Origin: Auanema rhodensis
Taxonomy: Eukaryota > Nematoda > Chromadorea > Rhabditida > Rhabditidae
Assembly: GCA_964057225.1 (NCBI GenBank)
Contig: OZ059899.1
Location: 10,354,001 to 10,418,000 of the forward strand
Length of the DNA stretch: 64,000 nucleotides
Direction: 5' to 3'
The notes below the pieces were generated by a model, which was given only the letters and a program-made list of their open reading frames with translations, was not told the origin of the DNA and made no database searches. The position numbers and the translations under genes are program-made. The stretch's first letter is position 1; each line of letters begins with the position of its first letter. Shown piece by piece: positions 11,310-25,000 of this stretch.

Positions 11310-11382
11310 GGCCGCGTGGCGCAATAAATAACGCGTCTGCCTACGGAGCAGAAGATTGTAGGTTCGAATCCTGCCGTGGTCG
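11310..11382 (+). pseudogene. tRNA-Arg (ACG) pseudogene, copy 4, G18-G19 mutated to AA
   Basis: The copy differs from the other ten only at 11326-11327, where GG of the D loop is AA. These are canonical positions 18 and 19, the near-universal pair that contacts Psi55 and C56 of the T loop to form the elbow. The change also alters the end of the A box (TGGCGCAATAA). The acceptor, anticodon (ACG at 11343-11345) and T arms are intact, and a T7 run follows at 11387-11393. Loss of both G residues should impair folding and probably TFIIIC binding. The related copy at 5766 is intact, so the change appears to postdate the duplication that links them. A consensus error in the assembly is the main alternative. 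Confidence 0.82.
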
Positions 11383-12556
11383 TAAATTTTTTTCATTTGA
11401 CTTGTCATTTACAAAAATCAAATTTATCTTCTTCAACGATTATTTTTGCAATGTGTCATAAAAATTTCACAGTTGAACAAAACGTTTTTTAAGAATTTTT
11501 TTTGTTGTCAACATATATATTTTCCTGGAATTCGAAAGCATTTGGGATGGAAATTAGAAAGAAAAGAACTAGTTTTTCCTATTTTAAAACAAACAAAAAA
11601 AAATAAAATGAAAAAGATTGTTAGATATTCAATTTAAACTTATACATTTACTTCGATAAAGAGCCTATTAGTTTGAAATTTTATGTCTTACAGTTCTCCA
11701 ACAGAACAGACTGATCCTGATTTCTCTATGATTACATAAAACTCTCGTTTGATATAAAAAAAGAAGAGGAATAACGTTTCCAGGATGTCAATGATATCGA
11801 ATCTAGTGATATTGTAAAAAAATGTAATGTCAGCTCCATAGGTTTTCTCTTAATTTCTCTCATCACAATTGTCTTAGTTTTTTTTCTCATAAGAGTTTCT
11901 GAAATCTTAGGTGAACAAGGCCGTATATATATTTTCCTGGAATTCGAAAGCATTTGGGATGGAAATTAGAAAGAAAAGAACTAGTTTTTCCTACTTTAAA
12001 ACAAACAAAAAAAAAATAAAATGAAAAAGATTGTTAGATGTCCAATTTAAACTTATACATTTACTTCGATAAAGAGCCTATTAGTTTGAAATTTTATGTC
12101 TTACAGTTCTCCAACAGAACAGACTGATCCTGATTTCTCTATGATTACATAAAACTCTCGTTTGATATAAAAAAAGAAGAGGAATAACGTTTCCAGGATG
12201 TCAATGATATCGAATCTAGTGATATTGTAGAAAAATGTAATGTCAGCTCCATAGGTTTTCTCTTAATTTCTCTCATCACAATTGTCTTAGTTTTTTTTCT
12301 CATAAGAGTTTCTGAAATCTTAGGTGAACAAGGCCGTATATATTTTTTTCTGGAATTCGAAAGCATTTGGGATGGAAATTAGAAAGAAAAGAACTAGTTT
12401 TTCCTACTTTAAAACAAACAATAAGAAATAAAATAAAAAAGATTGTTAGATATCCAATTTAAACTTATACATTTACTTCGATAAAGAGCCTATTAGTTTG
12501 AAATTTTATGTCTTACAGTTCTCCAACAGAACAGACTGATCCTGATTTCTCTATGA

Positions 12557-15500
12557 TTACATAAAACTCTCGTTTGATATAAAAAAAGAAGAGGAATAAC
12601 GTTTCCAGGATGTCAATGATATCGAATCTAGTGATATTGTAGAAAAATGTAATGTCAGCTCCATAGGTTTTCTCTTAATTTCTCTCATCACAATTGTCTT
12701 AGTTTTTTTTCTCATAAGAGTTTCTGAAATCTTAGGTGAACAAGGCCGTATATATTTTTTTCTGGAATTCGAAAACATTTGGGATGGAAATTAGAAGGAA
12801 AAGAACTAGTTTTTCCTACTTTAAAACAAACAATAAGAAATAAAATAAAAAAGATTGTTAGATATCCAATTTAAACTTATACATTTACTTTGATAAAGAG
12901 CCTATTAGTTTGAAATTTTATGTATTACAGTTCTCCAACAGAACAGACTGATCCTGATTTCTCTATGATTACATAAAACTCTCGTTTGATATAAAAAAGA
13001 AGAGGAATAAAGTTTCCAGGATGTCAATGATATCGAATCTAGTGATATTGTAGAAAAATGTAATGTCAGCTCCATAGGTTTTCTCTTAATTTCTCTCATC
13101 ACAATTATCTTAGTTTTTTTTCTCATAAGAGTTTCTGAAATCTTAGGTGAACAAGGCCGTATATATTTTTTTCTGGAATTCGAAAGCATTTGGGATGGAA
13201 ATTAGAAAGAAAAGAACTAGTTTTTCCTATTTTAAAACAAACAAAAAAAAATAAAATGAAAAAGATTGTTAGATATCCAATTTAAACTTATACATTTACT
13301 TCGATAAAGAGCCTATTAGTTTGAAATTTTATGTCTTACAGTTCTCCAACAGAACAGACTGATCCTGATTTCTCTATGATTACATAAAACTCTCGTTTGA
13401 TATAAAAAAAGAAGAGGAATAACGTTTCCAGGATGTCAATGATATCGAATCTAGTGATATTGTAAAAAAATGTAATGTCAGCTCCATAGGTTCTCTCTTA
13501 ATTTCTCTCATCACAATTGTCTTAGTTTTTTTTCTCATAAGAGTTTCTGAAATCTTAGGTGAACAAGGCCGTATATATTTTTTTCTGGAATTCGAAAGCA
13601 TTTGGGATGGAAATTAGAAAGAAAAGAACTAGTTTTTCCTACTTTAAAACAAACAATAAGAAATAAAATGAAAAAGATTGTTAGATATCCAATTTAAACT
13701 TATACATTTACTTCGATAAAGAGCCTATTAGTTTGAAATTTTATGTCTTACAGTTCTCCAACAGAACAGACTGATCCTGATTTCTCTATGATTATATAAA
13801 ACTCTCGTTTGATATAAAAAAAGAAGAGGAAGAACGTTTCCAGGATGTCAATAATATCGAATCTAGTGATATTGTAGAAAAATGTAATGTCAGCTCCATA
13901 GGTTTTCTCTTAATTTCTCTCATCACAATTGTCTTAGTTTTTTTTCTCATAAGAGTTTCTGAAATCTTAGGTGAACAAGGCCGTATATATTTTTTTCTGG
14001 AATTCGAAAGCATTTGGGATGGAAATTAGAAAGAAAAAAACTAGTTTTTCCTACTTTAAAACAAACAATAAGAAATAAAATAAAAAAGATTGTTAGATAT
14101 CCAATTTAAACTTATACATTTACTTCGATAAAGAGCCTATTAGTTTGAAATTTTATGTCTTACAGTTCTCCAACAGAACAGACTGATCCTGATTTCTCTA
14201 TGATTACATAAAACTCTCGTTTGATATAAAAAAAGAAGAGGAATAACGTTTCCAGGATGTCAATGATATCGAATCTAGTGATATTGTAGAAAAATGTAAT
14301 GTCAGCTCCATAGGTTTTCTCTTAATTTCTCTCATCACAATTGTCTTAGTTTTTTTTCTCATAAGAGTTTCTGAAATCTTAGGTGAACAAGGCCGTATAT
14401 ATTTTTTTCTGGAATTCGAAAGCATTTGGGATGGAAATTAGAAAGAAAAGAACTAGTTTTTCCTACTTTAAAACAAACAATAAGAAATAAAATAAAAAAG
14501 ATTGTTAGATATCCAATTTAAACTTATACATTTACTTCGATAAAGAGCCTATTAGTTTGAAATTTTATGTCTTACAGTTCTCCAACAGAACAGACTGATC
14601 CTGATTTCTCTATGATTACATAAAACTCTCGTTTGATATAAAAAAAGAAGAGGAATAACGTTTCCAGGATGTCAATGATATCGAATCTAGTGATATTGTA
14701 GAAAAATGTAATGTCAGCTCCATAGGTTTTCTCTTAATTTCTCTCATCACAATTGTCTTAGTTTTTTTTCTCATAAGAGTTTCTGAAATCTTAGGTGAAC
14801 AAGGCCGTATATATTTTTTTCTGGAATTCGAAAACATTTGGGATGGAAATTAGAAGGAAAAGAACTAGTTTTTCCTACTTTAAAACAAACAATAAGAAAT
14901 AAAATAAAAAAGATTGTTAGATATCCAATTTAAACTTATACATTTACTTTGATAAAGAGCCTATTAGTTTGAAATTTTATGTATTACAGTTCTCCAACAG
15001 AACAGACTGATCCTGATTTCTCTATGATTACATAAAACTCTCGTTTGATATAAAAAAGAAGAGGAATAAAGTTTCCAGGATGTCAATGATATCGAATCTA
15101 GTGATATTGTAGAAAAATGTAATGTCAGCTCCATAGGTTTTCTCTTAATTTCTCTCATCACAATTATCTTAGTTTTTTTTCTCATAAGAGTTTCTGAAAT
15201 CTTAGGTGAACAAGGCCGTATATATTTTTTTCTGGAATTCGAAAGCATTTGGGATGGAAATTAGAAAGAAAAGAACTAGTTTTTCCTATTTTAAAACAAA
15301 CAAAAAAAAATAAAATGAAAAAGATTGTTAGATATCCAATTTAAACTTATACATTTACTTCGATAAAGAGCCTATTAGTTTGAAATTTTATGTCTTACAG
15401 TTCTCCAACAGAACAGACTGATCCTGATTTCTCTATGATTACATAAAACTCTCGTTTGATATAAAAAAAGAAGAGGAATAACGTTTCCAGGATGTCAATG

Positions 15501-16072
15501 ATATCGAATCTAGTGATATTGTAAAAAAATGTAATGTCAGCTCCATAGGTTCTCTCTTAATTTCTCTCATCACAATTGTCTTAGTTTTTTTTCTCATAAG
15601 AGTTTCTGAAATCTTAGGTGAACAAGGCCGTATATATTTTTTTCTGGAATTCGAAAGCATTTGGGATGGAAATTAGAAAGAAAAGAACTAGTTTTTCCTA
15701 CTTTAAAACAAACAATAAGAAATAAAATGAAAAAGATTGTTAGATATCCAATTTAAACTTATACATTTACTTCGATAAAGAGCCTATTAGTTTGAAATTT
15801 TATGTCTTACAGTTCTCCAACAGAACAGACTGATCCTGATTTCTCTATGATTATATAAAACTCTCGTTTGATATAAAAAAAGAAGAGGAAGAACGTTTCC
15901 AGGATGTCAATAATATCGAATCTAGTGATATTGTAGAAAAATGTAATGTCAGCTCCATAGGTTTTCTCTTAATTTCTCTCATCACAATTGTCTTAGTTTT
16001 TTTTCTCATAAGAGTTTCTGAAATCTTAGGTGAACAAGGCCGTATATATTTTTTTCTGGAATTCGAAAGCAT
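12557..16072. repeat. Higher-order repeat, five monomers, 2059-bp period
   Basis: The four-unit order GAAAACATTT unit, one-fewer-A unit with AATAAAGTTTCC, CATAGGTTCTC unit, and GAAGAACG/CAATAATATCG unit occurs at 12557-14013 and again at 14616-16072. Both copies share ACAATTATCTT (13101-13111 and the equivalent near 15161-15171), which the related segment near 7560 lacks. Confidence 0.85.
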
Positions 16073-19000
16073 TTGGGATGGAAATTAGAAAGAAAAAAAC
16101 TAGTTTTTCCTACTTTAAAACAAACAATAAGAAATAAAATAAAAAAGATTGTTAGATATCCAATTTAAACTTATACATTTACTTCGATAAAGAGCCTATT
16201 AGTTTGAAATTTTATGTCTTACAGTTCTCCAACAGAACAGACTGATCCTGATTTCTCTATGATTACATAAAACTCTCGTTTGATATAAAAAAAGAAGAGG
16301 AATAACGTTTCCAGGATGTCAATGATATCGAATCTAGTGATATTGTAGAAAAATGTAATGTCAGCTCCATAGGTTTTCTCTTAATTTCTCTCATCACAAT
16401 TGTCTTAGTTTTTTTTCTCATAAGAGTTCCTGAAATCTTAGGTGAACAAGGCCGTATATATTTTTTTCTGGAATTCGAAAACATTTGGGATGGAAATTAG
16501 AAGGAAAAGAACTAGTTTTTCCTACTTTAAAACAAACAATAAGAAATAAAATAAAAAAGATTGTTAGATATTCAATTTAAACTTATACATTTACTTTGAT
16601 AAAGAGCCTATTAGTTTGAAATTTTATGTCTTACAGTTCTCCAACAGAACAGACTGATCCTGATTTCTCTATGATTACATAAAACTCTCGTTTGATATAA
16701 AAAAAGAAGAGGAATAACGTTTCCAGGATGTCAATGATATCGAATCTAGTGATATTGTAGAAAAATGTAATGTCAGCTCCATAGGTTTTCTCTTAATTTC
16801 TCTCATCACAATTGTCTTAGTTTTTTTTCTCAAAAGAGTTTCTGAAATCTTAGGTGAACAAGGCCGTATATATTTTTTTCTGGAATTCGAAAGCATTTGG
16901 GATGGAAATTGGAAAGAAAAGAACTAGTTTTTCCTACTTTAAAACAAACAATGAGAAATAAAAAAAAAAGATTGTTAGATATCCAATTTAAACTTATACA
17001 TTTACTTCGATAAAGAGCCTATTAGTTTGAAATTTTATGTCTTACAGTTCTCCAACAGAACAGACTGATCCTGATTTCTCTATGATTACATAAAACTCTC
17101 GTTTGATATAAAAAAAGAAGAGGAATAACGTTTCCAGGATGTCAATGATATCGAATCTAGTGATATTGTAGAAAAATGTAATGTCAGCTCCATAGGTTTT
17201 CTCTTAATTTCTCTCATCACAATTGTCTTAGTTTTTTTTCTCATAAGAGTTTCTGAAATCTTAGGTGAACAAGGCCGTATATATTTTTTTCTGGAATTCG
17301 AAAGCATTTGGGATGGAAATTATAAAGAAAAGAACTAGTTTTTCCTATTTTAAAACAAACAAAAAAAAATAAAATGAAAAAGATTGTTAGATATCCAATT
17401 TAAACTTATACATTTACTTTGATAAAGAGCCTATTAGTTTGAAATTTTATGTCTTACAGTTCTCCAACAGAACAGACTGATCCTGATTTCTCTATGATTA
17501 CATAAAACTCTCGTTTGATATAAAAAAAGAAGAGGAATAACGTTTCCAGGATGTCAATGATATCGAATCTAGTGATATTGTAGAAAAATGTAATGTCAGC
17601 TCCATAGGTTTTCTCTTAATTTCTCTCATCACAATTGTCTTAGTTTTTTTTCTCATAAGAGTTTCTGAAATCTTAGGTGAACAAGGCCGTATATATTTTT
17701 TTCTGGAATTCGAAAGCATTTGGGATGGAAATTAGAAAGAAAAGAACTAGTTTTTCCTACTTTAAAACAAACAATAAGAAATAAAATGAAAAAGATTGTT
17801 AGATATCCAATTTAAACTTATACATTTACTTCGATAAAGAGCCTATTAGTTTGAAATTTTATGTCTTACAGTTCTCCAACAGAACAGACTGATCCTGATT
17901 TCTCTATGATTATATAAAACTCTCGTTTGATATAAAAAAAGAAGAGGAAGAACGTTTCCAGGATGTCAATAATATCGAATCTAGTGATATTGTAGAAAAA
18001 TGTAATGTCAGCTCCATAGGTTTTCTCTTAATTTCTCTCATCACAATTGTCTTAGTTTTTTTTCTCATAAGAGTTTCTGAAATCTTAGGTGAACAAGGCC
18101 GTATATATTTTTTTCTGGAATTCGAAAGCATTTGGGATGGAAATTAGAAAGAAAAAAACTAGTTTTTCCTACTTTAAAACAAACAATAAGAAATAAAATA
18201 AAAAAGATTGTTAGATATCCAATTTAAACTTATACATTTACTTCGATAAAGAGCCTATTAGTTTGAAATTTTATGTCTTACAGTTCTCCAACAGAACAGA
18301 CTGATCCTGATTTCTCTATGATTATATAAAACTCTCGTTTGATATAAAAAAAGAAGAGGAAGAACGTTTCCAGGATGTCAATAATATCGAATCTAGTGAT
18401 ATTGTAGAAAAATGTAATGTCAGCTCCATAGGTTTTCTCTTAATTTCTCTCATCACAATTGTCTTAGTTTTTTTTCTCATAAGAGTTCCTGAAATCTTAG
18501 GTGAACAAGGCCGTATATATTTTTTTCTGGAATTCGAAAACATTTGGGATGGAAATTAGAAGGAAAAGAACTAGTTTTTCCTACTTTAAAACAAACAATA
18601 AGAAATAAAATAAAAAAGATTGTTAGATATTCAATTTAAACTTATACATTTACTTTGATAAAGAGCCTATTAGTTTGAAATTTTATGTCTTACAGTTCTC
18701 CAACAGAACAGACTGATCCTGATTTCTCTATGATTACATAAAACTCTCGTTTGATATAAAAAAAGAAGAGGAATAACGTTTCCAGGATGTCAATGATATC
18801 GAATCTAGTGATATTGTAGAAAAATGTAATGTCAGCTCCATAGGTTTTCTCTTAATTTCTCTCATCACAATTGTCTTAGTTTTTTTTCTCAAAAGAGTTT
18901 CTGAAATCTTAGGTGAACAAGGCCGTATATATTTTTTTCTGGAATTCGAAAGCATTTGGGATGGAAATTGGAAAGAAAAGAACTAGTTTTTCCTACTTTA

Positions 19001-22000
19001 AAACAAACAATGAGAAATAAAAAAAAAAGATTGTTAGATATCCAATTTAAACTTATACATTTACTTCGATAAAGAGCCTATTAGTTTGAAGTTTTATGTC
19101 TTACAGTTCTCCAACAGAACAGACTGATCCTGATTTCTCTATGATTACATAAAGCTCTCGTTTGATATAAAAAAAGAAGAGGAATAACGTTTCCAGGATG
19201 TCAATGATATCGAATCTAGTGATATTGTAGAAAAATGTAATGTCAGCTCCATAGGTTTTCTCTTAATTTCTCTCATCACAATTGTCTTAGTTTTTTTTCT
19301 CATAAGAGTTTCTGAAATCTTAGGTGAACAAGGCCGTATATATTTTTTTCTGGAATTCGAAAGCATTTGGGATGGAAATTATAAAGAAAAGAACTAGTTT
19401 TTCCTATTTTAAAACAAACAAAAAAAAATAAAATGAAAAAGATTGTTAGATATCCAATTTAAACTTATACATTTACTTTGATAAAGAGCCTATTAGTTTG
19501 AAATTTTATGTCTTACAGTTCTCCAACAGAACAGACTGATCCTGATTTCTCTATGATTACATAAAACTCTCGTTTGATATAAAAAAAGAAGAGGAATAAC
19601 GTTTCCAGGATGTCAATGATATCGAATCTAGTGATATTGTAGAAAAATGTAATGTCAGCTCCATAGGTTTTCTCTTAATTTCTCTCATCACAATTGTCTT
19701 AGTTTTTTTTCTCATAAGAGTTCCTGAAATCTTAGGTGAACAAGGCCGTATATATTTTTTTCTGGAATTCGAAAACATTTGGGATGGAAATTAGAAGGAA
19801 AAGAACTAGTTTTTCCTACTTTAAAACAAACAATAAGAAATAAAATAAAAAAGATTGTTAGATATTCAATTTAAACTTATACATTTACTTCGATAAAGAG
19901 CCTATTAGTTTGAAGTTTTATGTCTTACAGTTCTCCAACAGAACAGACTGATCCTGATTTCTCTATGATTACATAAAACTCTCGTTTGATATAAAAAAAG
20001 AAGAGGAATAACGTTTCCAGGATGTCAATGATATCGAATCTAGTGATATTGTAGAAAAATGTAATGTCAGCTCCATAGGTTTTCTCTTAATTTCTCTCAT
20101 CACAATTGTCTTAGTTTTTTTTCTCATAAGAGTTCCTGAAATCTTAGGTGAACAAGGCCGTATATATTTTTTTCTGGAATTCGAAAACATTTGGGATGGA
20201 AATTAGAAGGAAAAGAACTAGTTTTTCCTACTTTAAAACAAACAATAAGAAATAAAATAAAAAAGATTGTTAGATATTCAATTTAAACTTATACATTTAC
20301 TTTGATAAAGAGCCTATTAGTTTGAAATTTTATGTCTTACAGTTCTCCAACAGAACAGACTGATCCTGATTTCTCTATGATTACATAAAACTCTCGTTTG
20401 ATATAAAAAAAGAAGAGGAATAACGTTTCCAGGATGTCAATGATATCGAATCTAGTGATATTGTAGAAAAATGTAATGTCAGCTCCATAGGTTTTCTCTT
20501 AATTTCTCTCATCACAATTGTCTTAGTTTTTTTTCTCAAAAGAGTTTCTGAAATCTTAGGTGAACAAGGCCGTATATATTTTTTTCTGGAATTCGAAAGC
20601 ATTTGGGATGGAAATTGGAAAGAAAAGAACTAGTTTTTCCTACTTTAAAACAAACAATGAGAAATAAAAAAAAAAGATTGTTAGATATCCAATTTAAACT
20701 TATACATTTACTTCGATAAAGAGCCTATTAGTTTGAAATTTTATGTCTTACAGTTCTCCAACAGAACAGACTGATCCTGATTTCTCTATGATTACATAAA
20801 ACTCTCGTTTGATATAAAAAAAGAAGAGGAATAACGTTTCCAGGATGTCAATGATATCGAATCTAGTGATATTGTAGAAAAATGTAATGTCAGCTCCATA
20901 GGTTTTCTCTTAATTTCTCTCATCACAATTGTCTTAGTTTTTTTTCTCATAAGAGTTTCTGAAATCTTAGGTGAACAAGGCCGTATATATTTTTTTCTGG
21001 AATTCGAAAGCATTTGGGATGGAAATTATAAAGAAAAGAACTAGTTTTTCCTATTTTAAAACAAACAAAAAAAAATAAAATGAAAAAGATTGTTAGATAT
21101 CCAATTTAAACTTATACATTTACTTTGATAAAGAGCCTATTAGTTTGAAATTTTATGTCTTACAGTTCTCCAACAGAACAGACTGATCCTGATTTCTCTA
21201 TGATTACATAAAACTCTCGTTTGATATAAAAAAAGAAGAGGAATAACGTTTCCAGGATGTCAATGATATCGAATCTAGTGATATTGTAGAAAAATGTAAT
21301 GTCAGCTCCATAGGTTTTCTCTTAATTTCTCTCATCACAATTGTCTTAGTTTTTTTTCTCATAAGAGTTTCTGAAATCTTAGGTGAACAAGGCCGTATAT
21401 ATTTTTTTCTGGAATTCGAAAGCATTTGGGATGGAAATTAGAAAGAAAAGAACTAGTTTTTCCTACTTTAAAACAAACAATAAGAAATAAAATGAAAAAG
21501 ATTGTTAGATATCCAATTTAAACTTATACATTTACTTCGATAAAGAGCCTATTAGTTTGAAATTTTATGTCTTACAGTTCTCCAACAGAACAGACTGATC
21601 CTGATTTCTCTATGATTATATAAAACTCTCGTTTGATATAAAAAAAGAAGAGGAAGAACGTTTCCAGGATGTCAATAATATCGAATCTAGTGATATTGTA
21701 GAAAAATGTAATGTCAGCTCCATAGGTTTTCTCTTAATTTCTCTCATCACAATTGTCTTAGTTTTTTTTCTCATAAGAGTTTCTGAAATCTTAGGTGAAC
21801 AAGGCCGTATATATTTTTTTCTGGAATTCGAAAGCATTTGGGATGGAAATTAGAAAGAAAAAAACTAGTTTTTCCTACTTTAAAACAAACAATAAGAAAT
21901 AAAATAAAAAAGATTGTTAGATATCCAATTTAAACTTATACATTTACTTCGATAAAGAGCCTATTAGTTTGAAATTTTATGTCTTACAGTTCTCCAACAG

Positions 22001-25000
22001 AACAGACTGATCCTGATTTCTCTATGATTATATAAAACTCTCGTTTGATATAAAAAAAGAAGAGGAAGAACGTTTCCAGGATGTCAATAATATCGAATCT
22101 AGTGATATTGTAGAAAAATGTAATGTCAGCTCCATAGGTTTTCTCTTAATTTCTCTCATCACAATTGTCTTAGTTTTTTTTCTCATAAGAGTTCCTGAAA
22201 TCTTAGGTGAACAAGGCCGTATATATTTTTTTCTGGAATTCGAAAACATTTGGGATGGAAATTAGAAGGAAAAGAACTAGTTTTTCCTACTTTAAAACAA
22301 ACAATAAGAAATAAAATAAAAAAGATTGTTAGATATTCAATTTAAACTTATACATTTACTTTGATAAAGAGCCTATTAGTTTGAAATTTTATGTCTTACA
22401 GTTCTCCAACAGAACAGACTGATCCTGATTTCTCTATGATTACATAAAACTCTCGTTTGATATAAAAAAAGAAGAGGAATAACGTTTCCAGGATGTCAAT
22501 GATATCGAATCTAGTGATATTGTAGAAAAATGTAATGTCAGCTCCATAGGTTTTCTCTTAATTTCTCTCATCACAATTGTCTTAGTTTTTTTTCTCAAAA
22601 GAGTTTCTGAAATCTTAGGTGAACAAGGCCGTATATATTTTTTTCTGGAATTCGAAAGCATTTGGGATGGAAATTGGAAAGAAAAGAACTAGTTTTTCCT
22701 ACTTTAAAACAAACAATGAGAAATAAAAAAAAAAGATTGTTAGATATCCAATTTAAACTTATACATTTACTTCGATAAAGAGCCTATTAGTTTGAAGTTT
22801 TATGTCTTACAGTTCTCCAACAGAACAGACTGATCCTGATTTCTCTATGATTACATAAAACTCTCGTTTGATATAAAAAAAGAAGAGGAATAACGTTTCC
22901 AGGATGTCAATGATATCGAATCTAGTGATATTGTAGAAAAATGTAATGTCAGCTCCATAGGTTTTCTCTTAATTTCTCTCATCACAATTGTCTTAGTTTT
23001 TTTTCTCATAAGAGTTTCTGAAATCTTAGGTGAACAAGGCCGTATATATTTTTTTCTGGAATTCGAAAGCATTTGGGATGGAAATTATAAAGAAAAGAAC
23101 TAGTTTTTCCTATTTTAAAACAAACAAAAAAAAATAAAATGAAAAAGATTGTTAGATATCCAATTTAAACTTATACATTTACTTTGATAAAGAGCCTATT
23201 AGTTTGAAATTTTATGTCTTACAGTTCTCCAACAGAACAGACTGATCCTGATTTCTCTATGATTACATAAAACTCTCGTTTGATATAAAAAAAGAAGAGG
23301 AATAACGTTTCCAGGATGTCAATGATATCGAATCTAGTGATATTGTAAAAAAATGTAATGTCAGCTCCATAGGTTTTCTCTTAATTTCTCTCATCACAAT
23401 TGTCTTAGTTTTTTTTCTCATAAGAGTTCCTGAAATCTTAGGTGAACAAGGCCGTATATATTTTTTTCTGGAATTCGAAAGCATTTGGGATGGAAATTGG
23501 AAAGAAAAGAACTAGTTTTTCCTACTTTAAAACAAACAATGAGAAATAAAAAAAAAAGATTGTTAGATATCCAATTTAAACTTATACATTTACTTCGATA
23601 AAGAGCCTATTAGTTTGAAGTTTTATGTCTTACAGTTCTCCAACAGAACAGACTGATCCTGATTTCTCTATGATTACATAAAACTCTCGTTTGATATAAA
23701 AAAAGAAGAGGAATAACGTTTCCAGGATGTCAATGATATCGAATCTAGTGATATTGTAGAAAAATGTAATGTCAGCTCCATAGGTTTTCTCTTAATTTCT
23801 CTCATCACAATTGTCTTAGTTTTTTTTCTCATAAGAGTTTCTGAAATCTTAGGTGAACAAGGCCGTATATATTTTTTTCTGGAATTCGAAAGCATTTGGG
23901 ATGGAAATTATAAAGAAAAGAACTAGTTTTTCCTATTTTAAAACAAACAAAAAAAAATAAAATGAAAAAGATTGTTAGATATCCAATTTAAACTTATACA
24001 TTTACTTTGATAAAGAGCCTATTAGTTTGAAATTTTATGTCTTACAGTTCTCCAACAGAACAGACTGATCCTGATTTCTCTATGATTACATAAAACTCTC
24101 GTTTGATATAAAAAAAGAAGAGGAATAACGTTTCCAGGATGTCAATGATATCGAATCTAGTGATATTGTAAAAAAATGTAATGTCAGCTCCATAGGTTTT
24201 CTCTTAATTTCTCTCATCACAATTGTCTTAGTTTTTTTTCTCATAAGAGTTTCTGAAATCTTAGGTGAACAAGGCCGTATATATTTTTTTCTGGAATTCG
24301 AAAGCATTTGGGATGGAAATTAGAAAGAAAAGAACTAGTTTTTCCTACTTTAAAACAAACAATAAGAAATAAAATGAAAAAGATTGTTAGATATCCAATT
24401 TAAACTTATACATTTACTTCGATAAAGAGCCTATTAGTTTGAAATTTTATGTCTTACAGTTCTCCAACAGAACAGACTGATCCTGATTTCTCTATGATTA
24501 TATAAAACTCTCGTTTGATATAAAAAAAGAAGAGGAAGAACGTTTCCAGGATGTCAATAATATCGAATCTAGTGATATTGTAGAAAAATGTAATGTCAGC
24601 TCCATAGGTTTTCTCTTAATTTCTCTCATCACAATTGTCTTAGTTTTTTTTCTCATAAGAGTTTCTGAAATCTTAGGTGAACAAGGCCGTATATATTTTT
24701 TTCTGGAATTCGAAAGCATTTGGGATGGAAATTAGAAAGAAAAAAACTAGTTTTTCCTACTTTAAAACAAACAATAAGAAATAAAATAAAAAAGATTGTT
24801 AGATATCCAATTTAAACTTATACATTTACTTCGATAAAGAGCCTATTAGTTTGAAATTTTATGTCTTACAGTTCTCCAACAGAACAGACTGATCCTGATT
24901 TCTCTATGATTACATAAAACTCTCGTTTGATATAAAAAAAGAAGAGGAATAACGTTTCCAGGATGTCAATGATATCGAATCTAGTGATATTGTAGAAAAA

